Part shown: positions 52,889 through 61,360 of the stretch, one piece after another
Layout of the letters: each line of letters starts with the position of its first letter
Numbering within the stretch: position 1 is the stretch's first letter
Source of the DNA: an uncultured Acetatifactor sp.
GTDB lineage: Bacteria; Bacillota; Clostridia; Lachnospirales; Lachnospiraceae
Direction of reading: 5' to 3'
Assembly (NCBI GenBank): GCA_910577665.1
Contig: CAJTOJ010000013.1
Location: 1-64,000 of the forward strand
Length of the DNA stretch: 64,000 nt
Notes under the pieces: model-generated
Told to the model about the DNA's origin: nothing
Database searches by the model: none
The model's input: the letters and a program-made list of their open reading frames with translations, nothing else
Translations under genes and position numbers: made by a program

Positions 52889-53827
52889 ATGATCAACAAA
52901 CTGATATCCAAGATTCAGAAGACAAATGCACCCATTGTGGTGGGCCTGGATCCCACCATGAAATTCGTGCCGGAATACATTAGGAAGGCAGCGTTTTCAG
53001 AGTACGGGGAGACCCTGGAGGGAGCGGCAGAGGCCATCTGGCAGTACAACAAGGGAATCGTGGATGCCATCTGCGACCTGGTGCCTGCGGTGAAGCCCCA
53101 GGTGGCCATGTATGAGCAGTTCGGGGTACCCGGCATGGTGGCATTCCAGAAGACGGTAGACTATTGTAAGGAGAAGGACCTGGTGGTGATCGGGGATGTG
53201 AAGCGCGGGGATATCGGCTCCACTTCGGAAGCCTACGCCGTGGGCCATCTGGGGAGAGTACAGGTGGGGAGCCAGCGTCTGGCCGGGTTTGACGAAGATT
53301 TTGTCACAGTGAATCCCTATCTGGGATCGGACGGTGTGAAGCCTTTCCTAAAGGTATGCAAGGAGGAGAAAAAGGGGATCTTCGTGCTGGTGAAGACCTC
53401 CAATCCCAGCAGCGGAGAGTTCCAGGATCGGATCATGACGGGGGAGGAGAAGCCTCTGTACGAACTGGTGGGACAGCAGGTAGCCGCCTGGGGGGCAGAG
53501 TGTATGCCTAAGGACGGGGACTACAGTTATGTGGGAGCCGTAGTGGGGGCCACCTACCCGGAACAGGGCAGGATCCTGCGCAGGATAATGCCCCGTACCT
53601 TTATCCTGGTGCCCGGATATGGCGCCCAGGGCGGTAAGGGTGCAGACCTGGTTCATTTCTTCAATGAGGACGGGCTGGGAGCCATCATCAATTCCTCCCG
53701 GGGAATCATAGCGGCCTACCAGCAGGAAGCGTATGCCCGCTACGGGGAGCACGGATATGCGGAGGCTTCCAGGGCGGCCGTGATGGATATGCAGAAGGAT
53801 ATTGCACAGGCCCTGGCGGGAAGATAG
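52889..53827 (+). CDS. pyrF: Orotidine 5'-phosphate decarboxylase
   Basis: A 312-residue enzyme that decarboxylates OMP to UMP in pyrimidine synthesis. VVGLDPTMKFVPEYI, FGVPGMVAFQKTVDYC and the catalytic VIGDVKRGDIGSTSEAY (Lys/Asp network) mark the longer type-2 OMP decarboxylase group; FILVPGYGAQGGKGAD and SSRGIIAAY are the phosphate-binding end. Other pyr genes are not adjacent; pyrG lies 7.7 kb away. Confidence 0.95.
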   Translation: MINKLISKIQKTNAPIVVGLDPTMKFVPEYIRKAAFSEYGETLEGAAEAIWQYNKGIVDAICDLVPAVKPQVAMYEQFGVPGMVAFQKTVDYCKEKDLVVIGDVKRGDIGSTSEAYAVGHLGRVQVGSQRLAGFDEDFVTVNPYLGSDGVKPFLKVCKEEKKGIFVLVKTSNPSSGEFQDRIMTGEEKPLYELVGQQVAAWGAECMPKDGDYSYVGAVVGATYPEQGRILRRIMPRTFILVPGYGAQGGKGADLVHFFNEDGLGAIINSSRGIIAAYQQEAYARYGEHGYAEASRAAVMDMQKDIAQALAGR

Positions 53828-53918
53828 GTACAAGTCCCCATACGGAAAAAGCAGTAGATACAGATCCGGTACAGGAAAAACAATGCATACAGCCCCTCAT
53901 ACGAAAAAACAATGGAAG

Positions 53919-53944
53919 GGAGTAGCTGTGGAACCAGCTACTCC
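53919..53944. terminator. Shared terminator of pyrF and the GH28 gene
   Basis: GGAGTAGCTG pairs with CAGCTACTCC around a 6-nt loop. On the plus strand TTTGT follows; on the minus strand a run of TTGTTTTTT follows. The GH28 stop codon is inside the stem. Just upstream (53840-53915) are three degenerate copies of an about 29-nt sequence containing GGAAAAA. Confidence 0.6.
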
Positions 53945-55200
53945 TTTGTAGATACCCGTATATCCCTGGCATCCATATGCTTTACCACATCCAGGGCAGC
54001 CCCTGCGTGCTCTGCCCGGATCTCCAGGTTTTCCAGGGTAAAATCGGAGAGCAGGTACTGGCTTTCTGCTTCTGCCACGTTGAAGAAGGTGCCGCAGTCG
54101 CAGTTGCAGTCCCGTATGGTGATATGGTCGGCGTAGGAGAGGGGAATGTCTTTCCGGTCCTTCAAGTCGTAGAACTGTGTCCAGGGATTGATGTTGACAA
54201 AGTTCTGGATCCTGCCCTGGACGGATTCCACGGTAATATACTCGTAATGCTGGGGCGTGTCCGGACGCATTTTCAGCCACAGCAGGTTGTGGCCATCCAG
54301 GACGGTGAGGCGGCGTATGAGGATATTGCGGTTGTGGACGGATTCGGAACCGCAGGTCAGGCAGCCATGGCAGAGTCCGTACACACAGTCCTCCACCAGG
54401 ATCCGTTCATTGGAGCCATTCTCCGGCGCGGTATCTGCCCAGGGTCCCTTGCCGCCTTTGAGCACCACGGAATCATCGTTTACTTCCAGGTAGCAGTTTT
54501 TCACCAGGATATCCGTGCAGACATCAATGTCAATGGCATCCGTGCTGGGAGCCTTTATGGGGGCGGCAGGAGAGAAGATGCGGCAGTTGGTGTATTTCAC
54601 ATGATGGCAGCGGTACAGGTGGGTGGTCCAGAAATGGGAATTCTGCAGGTTCAAGTCTGCAAAGTGCACATTCCGGCAGCCGGACAGGTACACCAGCCGG
54701 GGCCGCTGTTCATCTTTGTTGGTGCAGGCCGGATTCCAGGTCCGCCGCAGCCAGAAGGCTTTCCAGGAGCGCAGGCCGTTGCCGTCTATGGTGCCAGGGC
54801 CGCACAGGGTAAAGCCGTCCAGGCCGTCCCCGTTGATCAAGGCGGCAAAATAGGTGCAGGTCTCTCCCTCCATACGGGTCTGACACAGGTCATAATCAGA
54901 GATGTCATCGCTGCCTTTTAAGGTGCCGCCTGCTGCCACATAGAGGTGTACACCTTGCTTGAAATACAGGGAACCGGTCAAGTAGGTGCCCGGGGGAACC
55001 ACAAGGACACCGCCACCCTCTGCGGCTGCGGTGTCAATCAAGGCCTGGATCCCGGCGGTGTGGATCCTGCCGTCATCCAGGATGCCGTGCTCTGTGAGCA
55101 CATATTGCCTGCCCAGTGCGGACAGTTGTGGGGATGCCGTGTGGTAGAACCAGGGGTCAATGGGGGTGCCGTCTGGGAAAAATTCCTGTGTGGTATGCAT
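53938..55200 (-). CDS. Glycoside hydrolase family 28 (polygalacturonase-type)
   Basis: A 420-residue right-handed beta-helix enzyme without signal peptide. The GH28 blocks are present: PSTDAIDIDVC (NTD-like), VNDDSVVLKGG (the two catalytic aspartates), CHGCLTCGSE (the SHG-like histidine block) and LWLKMRPDTPQ (the RIK-like lysine). Intracellular GH28 enzymes usually cut galacturonate off imported oligomers, producing substrate for uxaC. ATG 55200 follows AAGGAGG. A broken esterase gene lies 39 nt upstream on the same strand, so these were once an operon. Confidence 0.9.
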   Translation of the reverse strand: MHTTQEFFPDGTPIDPWFYHTASPQLSALGRQYVLTEHGILDDGRIHTAGIQALIDTAAAEGGGVLVVPPGTYLTGSLYFKQGVHLYVAAGGTLKGSDDISDYDLCQTRMEGETCTYFAALINGDGLDGFTLCGPGTIDGNGLRSWKAFWLRRTWNPACTNKDEQRPRLVYLSGCRNVHFADLNLQNSHFWTTHLYRCHHVKYTNCRIFSPAAPIKAPSTDAIDIDVCTDILVKNCYLEVNDDSVVLKGGKGPWADTAPENGSNERILVEDCVYGLCHGCLTCGSESVHNRNILIRRLTVLDGHNLLWLKMRPDTPQHYEYITVESVQGRIQNFVNINPWTQFYDLKDRKDIPLSYADHITIRDCNCDCGTFFNVAEAESQYLLSDFTLENLEIRAEHAGAALDVVKHMDARDIRVSTKE

Positions 55201-55239
55201 CTGTGTCCTCCTTTGGAATGTATCGTTTCTCCTATTTTG

Positions 55240-55986
55240 TTAGGCGTATGTGGCAAGCCACTCTATGATATCATCAAACCGTTCCTGCGTCATGGCATGG
55301 CCCCCGGGGTATCTCTTGTGATACAGATTCTGGCCGGCACCCCTTGGCATAGGCATGTCTGGCCTTTTCCACGATACAAGGGGCATCCATGGAATATTTG
55401 TCCTTCTCAGCAGATACAAGGAGCAAACGTCTGGGCGCAATACAGCACACCAGGTCATCTATGTCGTATCTGCCATGGATGCCACCTGCTATTTCGATTC
55501 CCACATTGTTCTGCATGCGGTTCTCATAAGTGCAGGCACAGCCGCTTGCACAGCAAAACAGGACTCTGCCATCCAGGGCCGAGAGAAACAGGGCGGTATT
55601 CCCGCCATAGGAATGTCCCATTGTGCCGATACGCCCTGGGCAGACATAGGGCAGGCTGTAGAGCAGGGTAATGCCGTTTCTGGCGTCCTCCAGCACCTTT
55701 TGCATCAGACACCTCTTATAAGGCGGTAGCACACCTCATCCTTGCCCAGATGGTGTTCCCTGTTGTGCTGATGGTGAATGAGGATGGCTGGATTGTCGGA
55801 CAGCACATCCGGAAGCAGCAGATAAGCCGGAACACTGTCACTACCGGAATCATATGTAAGCAGTTGCCGTGTATAGCCTTCTTCCTGTATGGACTCCTGC
55901 ACCTGGTACGGGACAGGAGGAAGGGTGCCGGGGCTGGGAAGCTGTATGCCAATCGTTTTGGCGATCAAGTGTTTCATTTGTTTCAT
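55240..55986 (-). pseudogene. Alpha/beta-hydrolase (acetyl-esterase/dienelactone hydrolase type), frameshifted and internally deleted
   Basis: Three frames on the minus strand add up to one broken protein. Part 1 (start 55986, MKQMKHLIAKTIGIQ) reads to HLGKDEVCYRLIRGV and stops. Part 2, one base out of frame, continues LMQKVLEDARNGITLLYS, the nucleophile elbow GHSYGG and RRLLLVSAEKDKYS. Part 3, again shifted, ends QNLYHKRYPGGHAMTQERF. In intact relatives tens of residues lie between the GKDEV and CYRL segments, so there is also an internal deletion. It probably removed acyl groups from pectic sugars, upstream of GH28. Sequencing error cannot explain the deletion. Confidence 0.75.
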
Positions 55987-56193
55987 ATGGGTACCTCCAT
56001 GGGATGAAGCGTAACGCGTGAACGATAAGTCCATTATGACGCATAACAGGCTGGAAAGCAAGTTATTGTTCACTCCGTTCATGGGAACCTTCCCCGGTCT
56101 GTCTTGCGAAGGCCGGTGGAATATGGTATGCTGGAATCCGCAGGCAGTGATGTCTGAAGATGCTGCATGAGGGTGCAGTTACGGAGGTGCTAT

Positions 56194-56661
56194 ATGAAAA
56201 TCGAACGGTGTATCAAGGAATCTTTTGTTATGATCGGCAAGGAAGGCTCCACGGCAGATGGCGGGGACTTTATCCAGAGACTGTGGGAGGATGCCAATTC
56301 CCATTTTGCTGAGGTACAGCACCTGGCCAGGAAGGAAGAAAACGGCAGTTTGTGTGGCATCTGGGGTGCCATGTCTGACTTTTCCCGCAGCTTCCTGCCC
56401 TGGCAGAATCATTTCACGGAAGGGCTGTATCTGGCTGGAGTGGAATGCGAGGACCATGCCCAGGCACCGGAAGGATGGACCAGGTGGACGATTCCGGGCT
56501 ATGAATATCTGAAAGTAGAGAATGAGAATCCGGATACGTTCCAGGAGATGATCCTGTATCTGGAGGCCAATCAGATGGCACTGGCCGGGGCGGTACATGA
56601 CTTCACCTGTCCCCGGACGGGAAAGCAGTATCTCTTTTTCCCGGTGAAAAGGCTTTTGTGA
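56194..56661 (+). CDS. GyrI-like/AraC effector-binding domain protein
   Basis: A 155-residue single-domain protein of the GyrI-like (SOUL/AraC effector-binding) fold. It begins KIERCIKESFVMIGKEGST, contains ENGSLCGIWGAM and ends with TGKQYLFFPVKRL. Members bind small ligands, some act as drug-binding or gyrase-protecting proteins. ATG 56194 has GGAGGTG 6 nt upstream. A perfect terminator 40 nt after the stop separates it from the ABC operon. Confidence 0.82.
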   Translation: MKIERCIKESFVMIGKEGSTADGGDFIQRLWEDANSHFAEVQHLARKEENGSLCGIWGAMSDFSRSFLPWQNHFTEGLYLAGVECEDHAQAPEGWTRWTIPGYEYLKVENENPDTFQEMILYLEANQMALAGAVHDFTCPRTGKQYLFFPVKRLL

Positions 56662-56700
56662 CAGGAAATGCAGATCGACAGAGAAGGAAGACAGGCGAAA

Positions 56701-56725
56701 GGCAGCGGGCACGCTGCCTTTTTTT
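56701..56725 (+). terminator. Intrinsic terminator after the GyrI-like gene
   Basis: GGCAGCG, loop GGCA, CGCTGCC, then seven T. A textbook rho-independent terminator directly before the next promoter. Confidence 0.93.
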
Positions 56726-56734
56726 AGAAAACGC

Positions 56735-56783
56735 TTGACACATCTTCTCATAGTGTATATACTCAATATATACACTATGAGAA
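56735..56783 (+). promoter_or_regulatory. Consensus promoter with embedded 17-bp operator of the GntR-ABC operon
   Basis: TTGACA (56735-56740), 17 nt, then TATACT (56758-56763). A perfect 17-bp inverted repeat (56745-56761 with 56767-56783, 5-nt centre) covers the spacer, -10 box and start site; its right arm runs into the AGAAGGAG ribosome site. GntR/YtrA-type repressors bind such GTGTATATA-like dyads at their own promoter. The layout predicts tight autorepression. Confidence 0.88.
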
Positions 56784-56794
56784 GGAGAAGGGAA

Positions 56795-57172
56795 ATGCAC
56801 ATTACCATATCCATGCAGAGCACAATCCCTGCATACGAACAGATCAAGATGCAGATCAAGGCCCAGATCCTTTCCGGCCAGCTATCCCCCGATACGCCCC
56901 TTGTGTCCATGCGCCAGTTGGCCAGGGATCTGCGGGTCAGCGTGATTACCACCACCCGGGCCTATGGGGATCTGGAGGCAGAGGGACTGATCTACACCGT
57001 CCAGGGGCGGGGATCCTTTGTCAAGGGGGATGCCGAGATGGTGCGGCGCCAGTACCTTAGGGAGATTGAGGAGTCGCTACAGACAGCGGTGGAAAAGGGA
57101 AGGGCAGCTGGCTTACATCTCTCCGACTTACAGAACAGACTGGAGGAGATATACCATGAGCAATGCAATTGA
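56795..57172 (+). CDS. GntR-family regulator, YtrA type
   Basis: A 125-residue repressor. The winged helix spans about 10-75 (YEQIKMQIKAQILSGQLSPD, MRQLARDLRVSVITTTRAY, then VQGRGSFVKG). Only a short helical tail of about 45 residues follows, which is the YtrA subfamily mark. Its own operator lies in the promoter. It overlaps the ABC gene by 17 nt, so regulator and transporter are co-expressed. In Firmicutes such operons answer to cell-wall antibiotics or related stress; that is known for relatives, not shown here. Confidence 0.92.
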   Translation: MHITISMQSTIPAYEQIKMQIKAQILSGQLSPDTPLVSMRQLARDLRVSVITTTRAYGDLEAEGLIYTVQGRGSFVKGDAEMVRRQYLREIEESLQTAVEKGRAAGLHLSDLQNRLEEIYHEQCN

Positions 57173-58016
57173 AGTCCGAAATCTTTGCAAGTCCTATCCG
57201 GGATTTGCCCTAAGGGATGTGAGCTTCACCGTTCCGGAGGGGGAATGCTGCGGGTTCGTGGGTCCCAACGGTGCAGGGAAGTCCACTACCCTGCGGATCC
57301 TGGCTGGCCTGGCCTTTCCAGACAGCGGGGAGATACGTCTGCTGGGCAGGCCTTGGGGGGAAGTCTCCATAAGGGAGGAGACAGGTATCCTGCCAGACTA
57401 TCCCTGCTTCCAGGAGAACTGGACCCCGGAGGACATCGGAAAAGTCCTGGCACCCTTTTACCGCAGTTGGAGCAAGGTGCAGTATGGACAATACCTGGAC
57501 CGCTTTGGCCTGGATCCGAAGAAAAAGTATAAGAACCTGTCCAAGGGTATGCAGCAGAAGCTGGCCCTGGCAGTCCATCTCTCTCACGAGACAAGGCTGC
57601 TTTTGCTGGACGAACCGACTGGGGGACTGGATCCGGCAGCCAGGGAGGAACTGCTGGATATTTTCCGGGAATATATGGTTCCAGAAGGCAGGAGCATACT
57701 GTTTTCCACCCATATTACCAGCGACCTGGAGCGGATTGCAGACAGGATCGTCTATATTCACAAGGGTGCTGTTTCCTATGAGGGCGGCAGGGAGGAACTG
57801 GCCAATGCCTACTGTGTGGTGCGGGGTGGAAGGATTCCAGAAGAGAAACAAAGATATGCCATAGGATTACGCCAGACAGACACTGGCTATGAATGCCTTA
57901 TGGAACTTGCCCATATTGGGGGACTGCCTGCCGATACGGTGACGGAGAATGCCTCCATCCACGATGTAGTTGTTTATATGGAAAGGAATACGAGATGCTT
58001 AGAATGCTGTATTTAA
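57156..58016 (+). CDS. ABC transporter ATP-binding protein
   Basis: A 286-residue ATPase. Walker A is GPNGAGKST, the signature is NLSKGMQQKLALA (a KGM variant of LSGGQ), and Walker B is LLLLDEPTGGLDP; the H-loop lies in FSTHITSDLE. The last about 70 residues form a C-terminal extension. It drives the permease encoded next, the two overlapping by 22 nt. Start 57156 overlaps the end of the GntR gene. Confidence 0.93.
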   Translation: MSNAIEVRNLCKSYPGFALRDVSFTVPEGECCGFVGPNGAGKSTTLRILAGLAFPDSGEIRLLGRPWGEVSIREETGILPDYPCFQENWTPEDIGKVLAPFYRSWSKVQYGQYLDRFGLDPKKKYKNLSKGMQQKLALAVHLSHETRLLLLDEPTGGLDPAAREELLDIFREYMVPEGRSILFSTHITSDLERIADRIVYIHKGAVSYEGGREELANAYCVVRGGRIPEEKQRYAIGLRQTDTGYECLMELAHIGGLPADTVTENASIHDVVVYMERNTRCLECCI

Positions 58017-58654
58017 ACTGGACTGCAATAAAATCTTATCGTTTGAGAGGACTGCTGATACCGGTGTGCCTTCTGGTGACAGGATGGTTTTCCTCCATTT
58101 ATCTGGTCCCCCTGGCGGTTTTCCTGCTATTTTCCTTCTCTATCAATGTGTTTGCAGTGGAGGAAAAGGGGAATCTGGACAGGGTTTGCTTGACCTTGCC
58201 GGTAACAAGGGGACAGGTGGTGGCAGGCAGGTATCTCTTTTCCTTCCTGCTGTTTCTGGCAGGGCTTCTGGCGGGCTTTTCTCTGATGCCCCTGGCCAAC
58301 CTGTTTTCCTTATCCAGATGGTATCCAGACTGGGGCTGGAGCCTGGCCCTGCTTTCTTTTGGATTCTTATTGTATGCCCTGCTTGGTCTGTTCACCTATC
58401 CCGCCCTGTTTGGGCTGGGGTACATGAAAGGCAGGATATGGGGATATTATATACCTGCCATAGTGGTCGGCCTGGCCTGTATCGGGGTGGTGGAATATGA
58501 TATCATGACAGGGGGAACCTTTATAAGGGATCTTCTGATAGCTGCCTCGGAGCATATCCTGGCTGTCAGCGGCGGGATCCTGGGACTGGGCGTGGCAGTG
58601 CTTACAGTCTCCTGGCTGCTGTCCTGGAAGATATATATCAGGCGGGAAGTATGA
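57995..58654 (+). CDS. ABC-2-type transporter permease
   Basis: A 219-residue membrane protein with six hydrophobic segments (for example LLIPVCLLVTGWF, LVPLAVFLLFSFSINVFA and YIPAIVVGLACIGVV). ALL of these fit the ABC-2 permease layout. FAVEEKGNLDRVCLTLPVTR is the cytosolic coupling loop common in such permeases. Overlaps the ATPase gene by 22 nt and begins at ATG 57995. Likely partner in a multidrug or antimicrobial-peptide exporter; substrate unknown. The stop is immediately followed by the multi-hairpin element. Confidence 0.88.
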   Translation: MLRMLYLNWTAIKSYRLRGLLIPVCLLVTGWFSSIYLVPLAVFLLFSFSINVFAVEEKGNLDRVCLTLPVTRGQVVAGRYLFSFLLFLAGLLAGFSLMPLANLFSLSRWYPDWGWSLALLSFGFLLYALLGLFTYPALFGLGYMKGRIWGYYIPAIVVGLACIGVVEYDIMTGGTFIRDLLIAASEHILAVSGGILGLGVAVLTVSWLLSWKIYIRREV

Positions 58655-58655
58655 A

Positions 58656-59019
58656 AGGTGAAAAGAAAATCTAAGCTTGTAAGAGGGGGCATAGCTCACC
58701 TCTTTGTACACAAGCTAAGATTTTCTAAGTTTCACCTCGAAGAATTGCCTTGCGGCAATTCTTCCAAGCGTGATTTTGTGCCTTTCTCACACGGAAGAAC
58801 GCAAGAGCAGCGTTCTTCCCGGATTCATCCGTCATGCCGCCTGCGGCGTCAGTGCCATTAAAATGGCACAAACAATCGGCGCAAGCAAAGCACAAAATCG
58901 TGCTTGGAAGAATGCCCGCTCTCTGGGCATTCTTCTATGTGCAATTTAGATTTTCTTAGCGGGCGTACTAAAGAGGTGGGCTACGCCCCCTCTTGGCCGC
59001 TTAGAAAATCTTTGCACAT
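58656..59019. repeat. 364-bp multi-hairpin element with palindromic terminal repeats
   Basis: It exactly fills the space between two convergent stops. Left end (58656-58737) and right end (58937-59019) are long hairpins, inverted copies of each other, each with an AAGAGG..CCTCTT tip. Inside: GAAGAATTGCC/GGCAATTCTTC (58739-58764), GGAAGAACGC/GCGTTCTTCC (58793-58819), CGGAT/ATCCG, GCCGC/GCGGC, GTGCCATT/AATGGCAC (58852-58869), GAAGAATGCCC/GGGCATTCTTC (58907-58935). CCAAGCGTGATTTTGTGC (58764-58781) pairs with 58890-58907, closing a multiloop. No protein is encoded. Confidence 0.88.
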
Positions 59020-61116
59020 TTAGACATAGAACAGCATATCCGAGTATCCGGGATAAGGCAGGGCATCCGCAGGAAGCAGGGATTCTATGCTGTCCGCAGC
59101 CTGGCGGACGGCTTCCATGTCCGGCAGGATGGTATCGTGGTAGAAGTGGGCTTTTTCCAGGGCATCTTCCATGGATTCTGCCTGGGCGGTGTCTGCTGCC
59201 AGCTTTTCCGTCAGTTCCGTTACTTCCCCATATCCCTGGGAGAGGGTAGTAACCAGTGCAAGCTCTTTGGTGCAGGGCAGGTTTACCACACTTTTCAAGT
59301 TGGCCACGGTACAGGCCACCTGGTCCGTGTAGGCAAGGAGACTGGGCAGAAAATCCTTATAGACCATATCTGTCAATGTCCTGGCCTCAATGTGGATGGT
59401 CTTGCTGTAGTTCTCTAACAGGATCTCGTACCGGGAATAGATCTCAGGCTCTGTGAATATATGATGCCTGGTGAAGAGATTCCGGTTCTTCTCGGCAATC
59501 AGGCAGGGCAGTACATCGGGAGTGGATTTCAGGTTGGGTAGTCCCCTGCGGGCGGCCTCGTCAATCCATTCGTCCGAATAGCCGTTGCCGTTGAAGATGA
59601 CCCGTTTATGCCGGGAGAGGGTATCCTTCACCAAGGTATGGACAGCTGTCTCCATCTGGTCTGCAGGGACATCCTTTAAGGTCTCGTAGAACTGGCTTAA
59701 GGATTCTGCCACAGCTGTATTGAGCACAATGTTAGGGTTGGCCACACTGATGGCGCTGCCTAGCATCCGGAATTCAAACTTGTTGCCGGTAAAGGCAAAA
59801 GGGGAGGTACGGTTGCGGTCCGTGGTATCCTTGGCAAAATGGGGCAGAACGGTGGCACCGATATTCATCTGTTCCTTGTCCTGTCCGGTAAAGCTGCCGT
59901 CTTCTTCGATGGATTTAAGTACGGCGGTGAGTTCATCCCCCAGGAAGATGGAGACAACGGCAGGGGGAGCTTCGTTGGCCCCCAGTCTGTGGTCATTGCC
60001 GGCACTGGCAGCAGATAAGCGCATCAAGTCTGCATATTCGTCAACAGCCTTGATTACAGCCACCAGAAATACCAAAAACTGGGTATTTTCCGCTGGTGTC
60101 CTGCCGGGATCCAGGAGATTGACGCCGGTGTTGGTGGAGATGGACCAGTTGTTATGCTTGCCGGAGCCATTGATGCCATTGAAAGGCTTCTCATGGAGCA
60201 GGCACACCAGACCGTGTTTCTCCGCGATCCGTTTCATCATCTCCATGGTGAGCTGGTTGTGGTCTGCAGCCACATTGGTGGTGCTGTAGACAGGTGCCAG
60301 TTCGTGCTGGGCGGGAGCTACTTCGTTGTGCTTGGTCTTGGCAGGGATTCCCAGCTTCCACAGTGCCTCATCCAGGTCATGCATGTAGGCAGACACACAG
60401 GGCTTCAGGGAACCGAAGTAGTGGTCCTCCATCTCCTGTCCCTTGGGGGGCTGGGCGCCCAGGAGGGTCCTGCCGGTGAAGACCAGATCCCGGCGTCTGG
60501 CATAGTCTTCCTTCTTGATGAGGAAGTATTCCTGTTCCGGCCCCACGGTGGTGGTGACCCCGGTGACTTCCGTATGTCCCAGCAGGTGCAGTACTTTCAC
60601 AGCTTCCCGGCTAAGGGCATCCATGGAGCGCAGCAGGGGTGTCTTCTTGTCCAGGGCCTCCCCGCTGTAGGAACAGAAGGCTGTGGGGATATAGAGGGTG
60701 CCGTCCTTCACGAAGGCAGGGGAGGTAGGATCCCAGTCCGTATAGCCCCTGGCCTCGAAAGTGGCCCTGAGCCCTCCGGAGGGGAAGGAGGAGGCATCCG
60801 GTTCTCCTTTTACCAGTTCTTTCCCAGAGAACTCCATGAGGATCTGGCCGTTGTCTGCCGGGGAGATGAAGCTGTCATGCTTCTCCGCGGTGAAGCCTGT
60901 CATGGGCTGGAACCAGTGGGTGAAATGGGTGGCCCCCTGTTCCACGGCCCACTCCTTCATGGCCACGGCTACGGAGTTGGCCACGTCAAGTTCCAGGTGG
61001 GTTCCGTTCTCTATGGTCTTGCGCAGGGCTTTGTAGATGTCCTTGGGAAGCTTTTCCCGCATGACCTTGTCATTGAAGACCTGGCTTCCATATAGTTCGG
61101 GTATGTTCTTCGTCAT
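59020..61116 (-). CDS. glnN: Glutamine synthetase type III
   Basis: A 698-residue GSIII enzyme, about 1.5 times the length of GSI, making glutamine from glutamate, ammonia and ATP. Family blocks are VTTTVGPEQEYFLI (metal glutamates), AKTKHNEVAPAQHELAPVY, FNGINGSGKHNNWSIST (ATP/glutamate site) and GNDHRLGANEAPPAVVSIFL. The N-terminal about 90-residue region with VFNDKVMREKLPKD is GSIII-specific. It has a consensus promoter and a leader terminator hairpin. Divergent from pyrG, which uses its product. Confidence 0.96.
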   Translation of the reverse strand: MTKNIPELYGSQVFNDKVMREKLPKDIYKALRKTIENGTHLELDVANSVAVAMKEWAVEQGATHFTHWFQPMTGFTAEKHDSFISPADNGQILMEFSGKELVKGEPDASSFPSGGLRATFEARGYTDWDPTSPAFVKDGTLYIPTAFCSYSGEALDKKTPLLRSMDALSREAVKVLHLLGHTEVTGVTTTVGPEQEYFLIKKEDYARRRDLVFTGRTLLGAQPPKGQEMEDHYFGSLKPCVSAYMHDLDEALWKLGIPAKTKHNEVAPAQHELAPVYSTTNVAADHNQLTMEMMKRIAEKHGLVCLLHEKPFNGINGSGKHNNWSISTNTGVNLLDPGRTPAENTQFLVFLVAVIKAVDEYADLMRLSAASAGNDHRLGANEAPPAVVSIFLGDELTAVLKSIEEDGSFTGQDKEQMNIGATVLPHFAKDTTDRNRTSPFAFTGNKFEFRMLGSAISVANPNIVLNTAVAESLSQFYETLKDVPADQMETAVHTLVKDTLSRHKRVIFNGNGYSDEWIDEAARRGLPNLKSTPDVLPCLIAEKNRNLFTRHHIFTEPEIYSRYEILLENYSKTIHIEARTLTDMVYKDFLPSLLAYTDQVACTVANLKSVVNLPCTKELALVTTLSQGYGEVTELTEKLAADTAQAESMEDALEKAHFYHDTILPDMEAVRQAADSIESLLPADALPYPGYSDMLFYV

Positions 61117-61138
61117 AAGAGTAGTCTCCTTTCAAAAT

Positions 61139-61172
61139 AAAAAAGGCACCTTGGACCAGGATCCAAAGCGCC
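61139..61172 (-). terminator. Leader terminator (attenuator) upstream of glnN
   Basis: On the minus strand GGCGCTTTGGA pairs with TCCAAGGTGCC (61145-61155 with 61162-61172, few mismatches), followed by six T. It lies between the promoter start site (about 61183) and the glnN ribosome site, so it should stop leader transcripts unless antitermination occurs. I could not find a paired hexaloop (ANTAR) hairpin. Confidence 0.68.
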
Positions 61173-61189
61173 TTTGCTTTATGAAAGGT

Positions 61190-61218
61190 AGTTTACGCAA
61201 AATGCGTGGGAATGTCAA
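61190..61218 (-). promoter_or_regulatory. Promoter of glnN
   Basis: On the minus strand TTGACA (61213-61218) and TAAACT (61190-61195) are 17 nt apart, a near-consensus pair. The spacer contains the dyad ACGCATTTTGCGT. Confidence 0.78.
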
Positions 61219-61285
61219 CCCCTAAAATGAAAATAAAAAACTCTTTACAAAGGGAAAAAAATAGAGTATTCTTAAAAAATAGTTT

Positions 61286-61314
61286 TTGCATGGAACACAT
61301 AGGGTGTGTAAGTT
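61286..61314 (+). promoter_or_regulatory. Candidate promoter of pyrG
   Basis: TTGCAT and TAAGTT are 17 nt apart. Transcription would begin at GGGCC (61319-61323), which resembles the GGGC start used for CTP-sensing reiterative transcription at Bacillus pyrG. A second TTGACA at 61353 has a poorer -10. Confidence 0.5.
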
Positions 61315-61360
61315 CTTCGGGCCAGGTGTGTTGTCCATAAATTGCATAGGAGTTGACAAT

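Noticed and set aside
53840..53915. CRISPR-like short direct repeats after pyrF
   Set aside because: There are only three degenerate units with no constant repeat and no spacers of equal size.
53977..54921. 314-codon plus-strand ORF antisense to the GH28 gene
   Set aside because: GH28 motifs on the minus strand are clear; the plus frame has no family features.
58681..58760. tRNA-like start GGGGGCATAGCTCA
   Set aside because: No anticodon stem or T-loop (GGTTCGA..) follows; the bases belong to the terminal hairpin.
58658..58861. 67-codon ORF across the left part of the multi-hairpin element
   Set aside because: It follows the inverted-repeat sequence, has no proper start context and does not look like a protein.
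60154..61095. 313-codon plus-strand ORF antisense to glnN
   Set aside because: It is the mirror frame of a long GC-rich gene with strong type III glutamine synthetase motifs.
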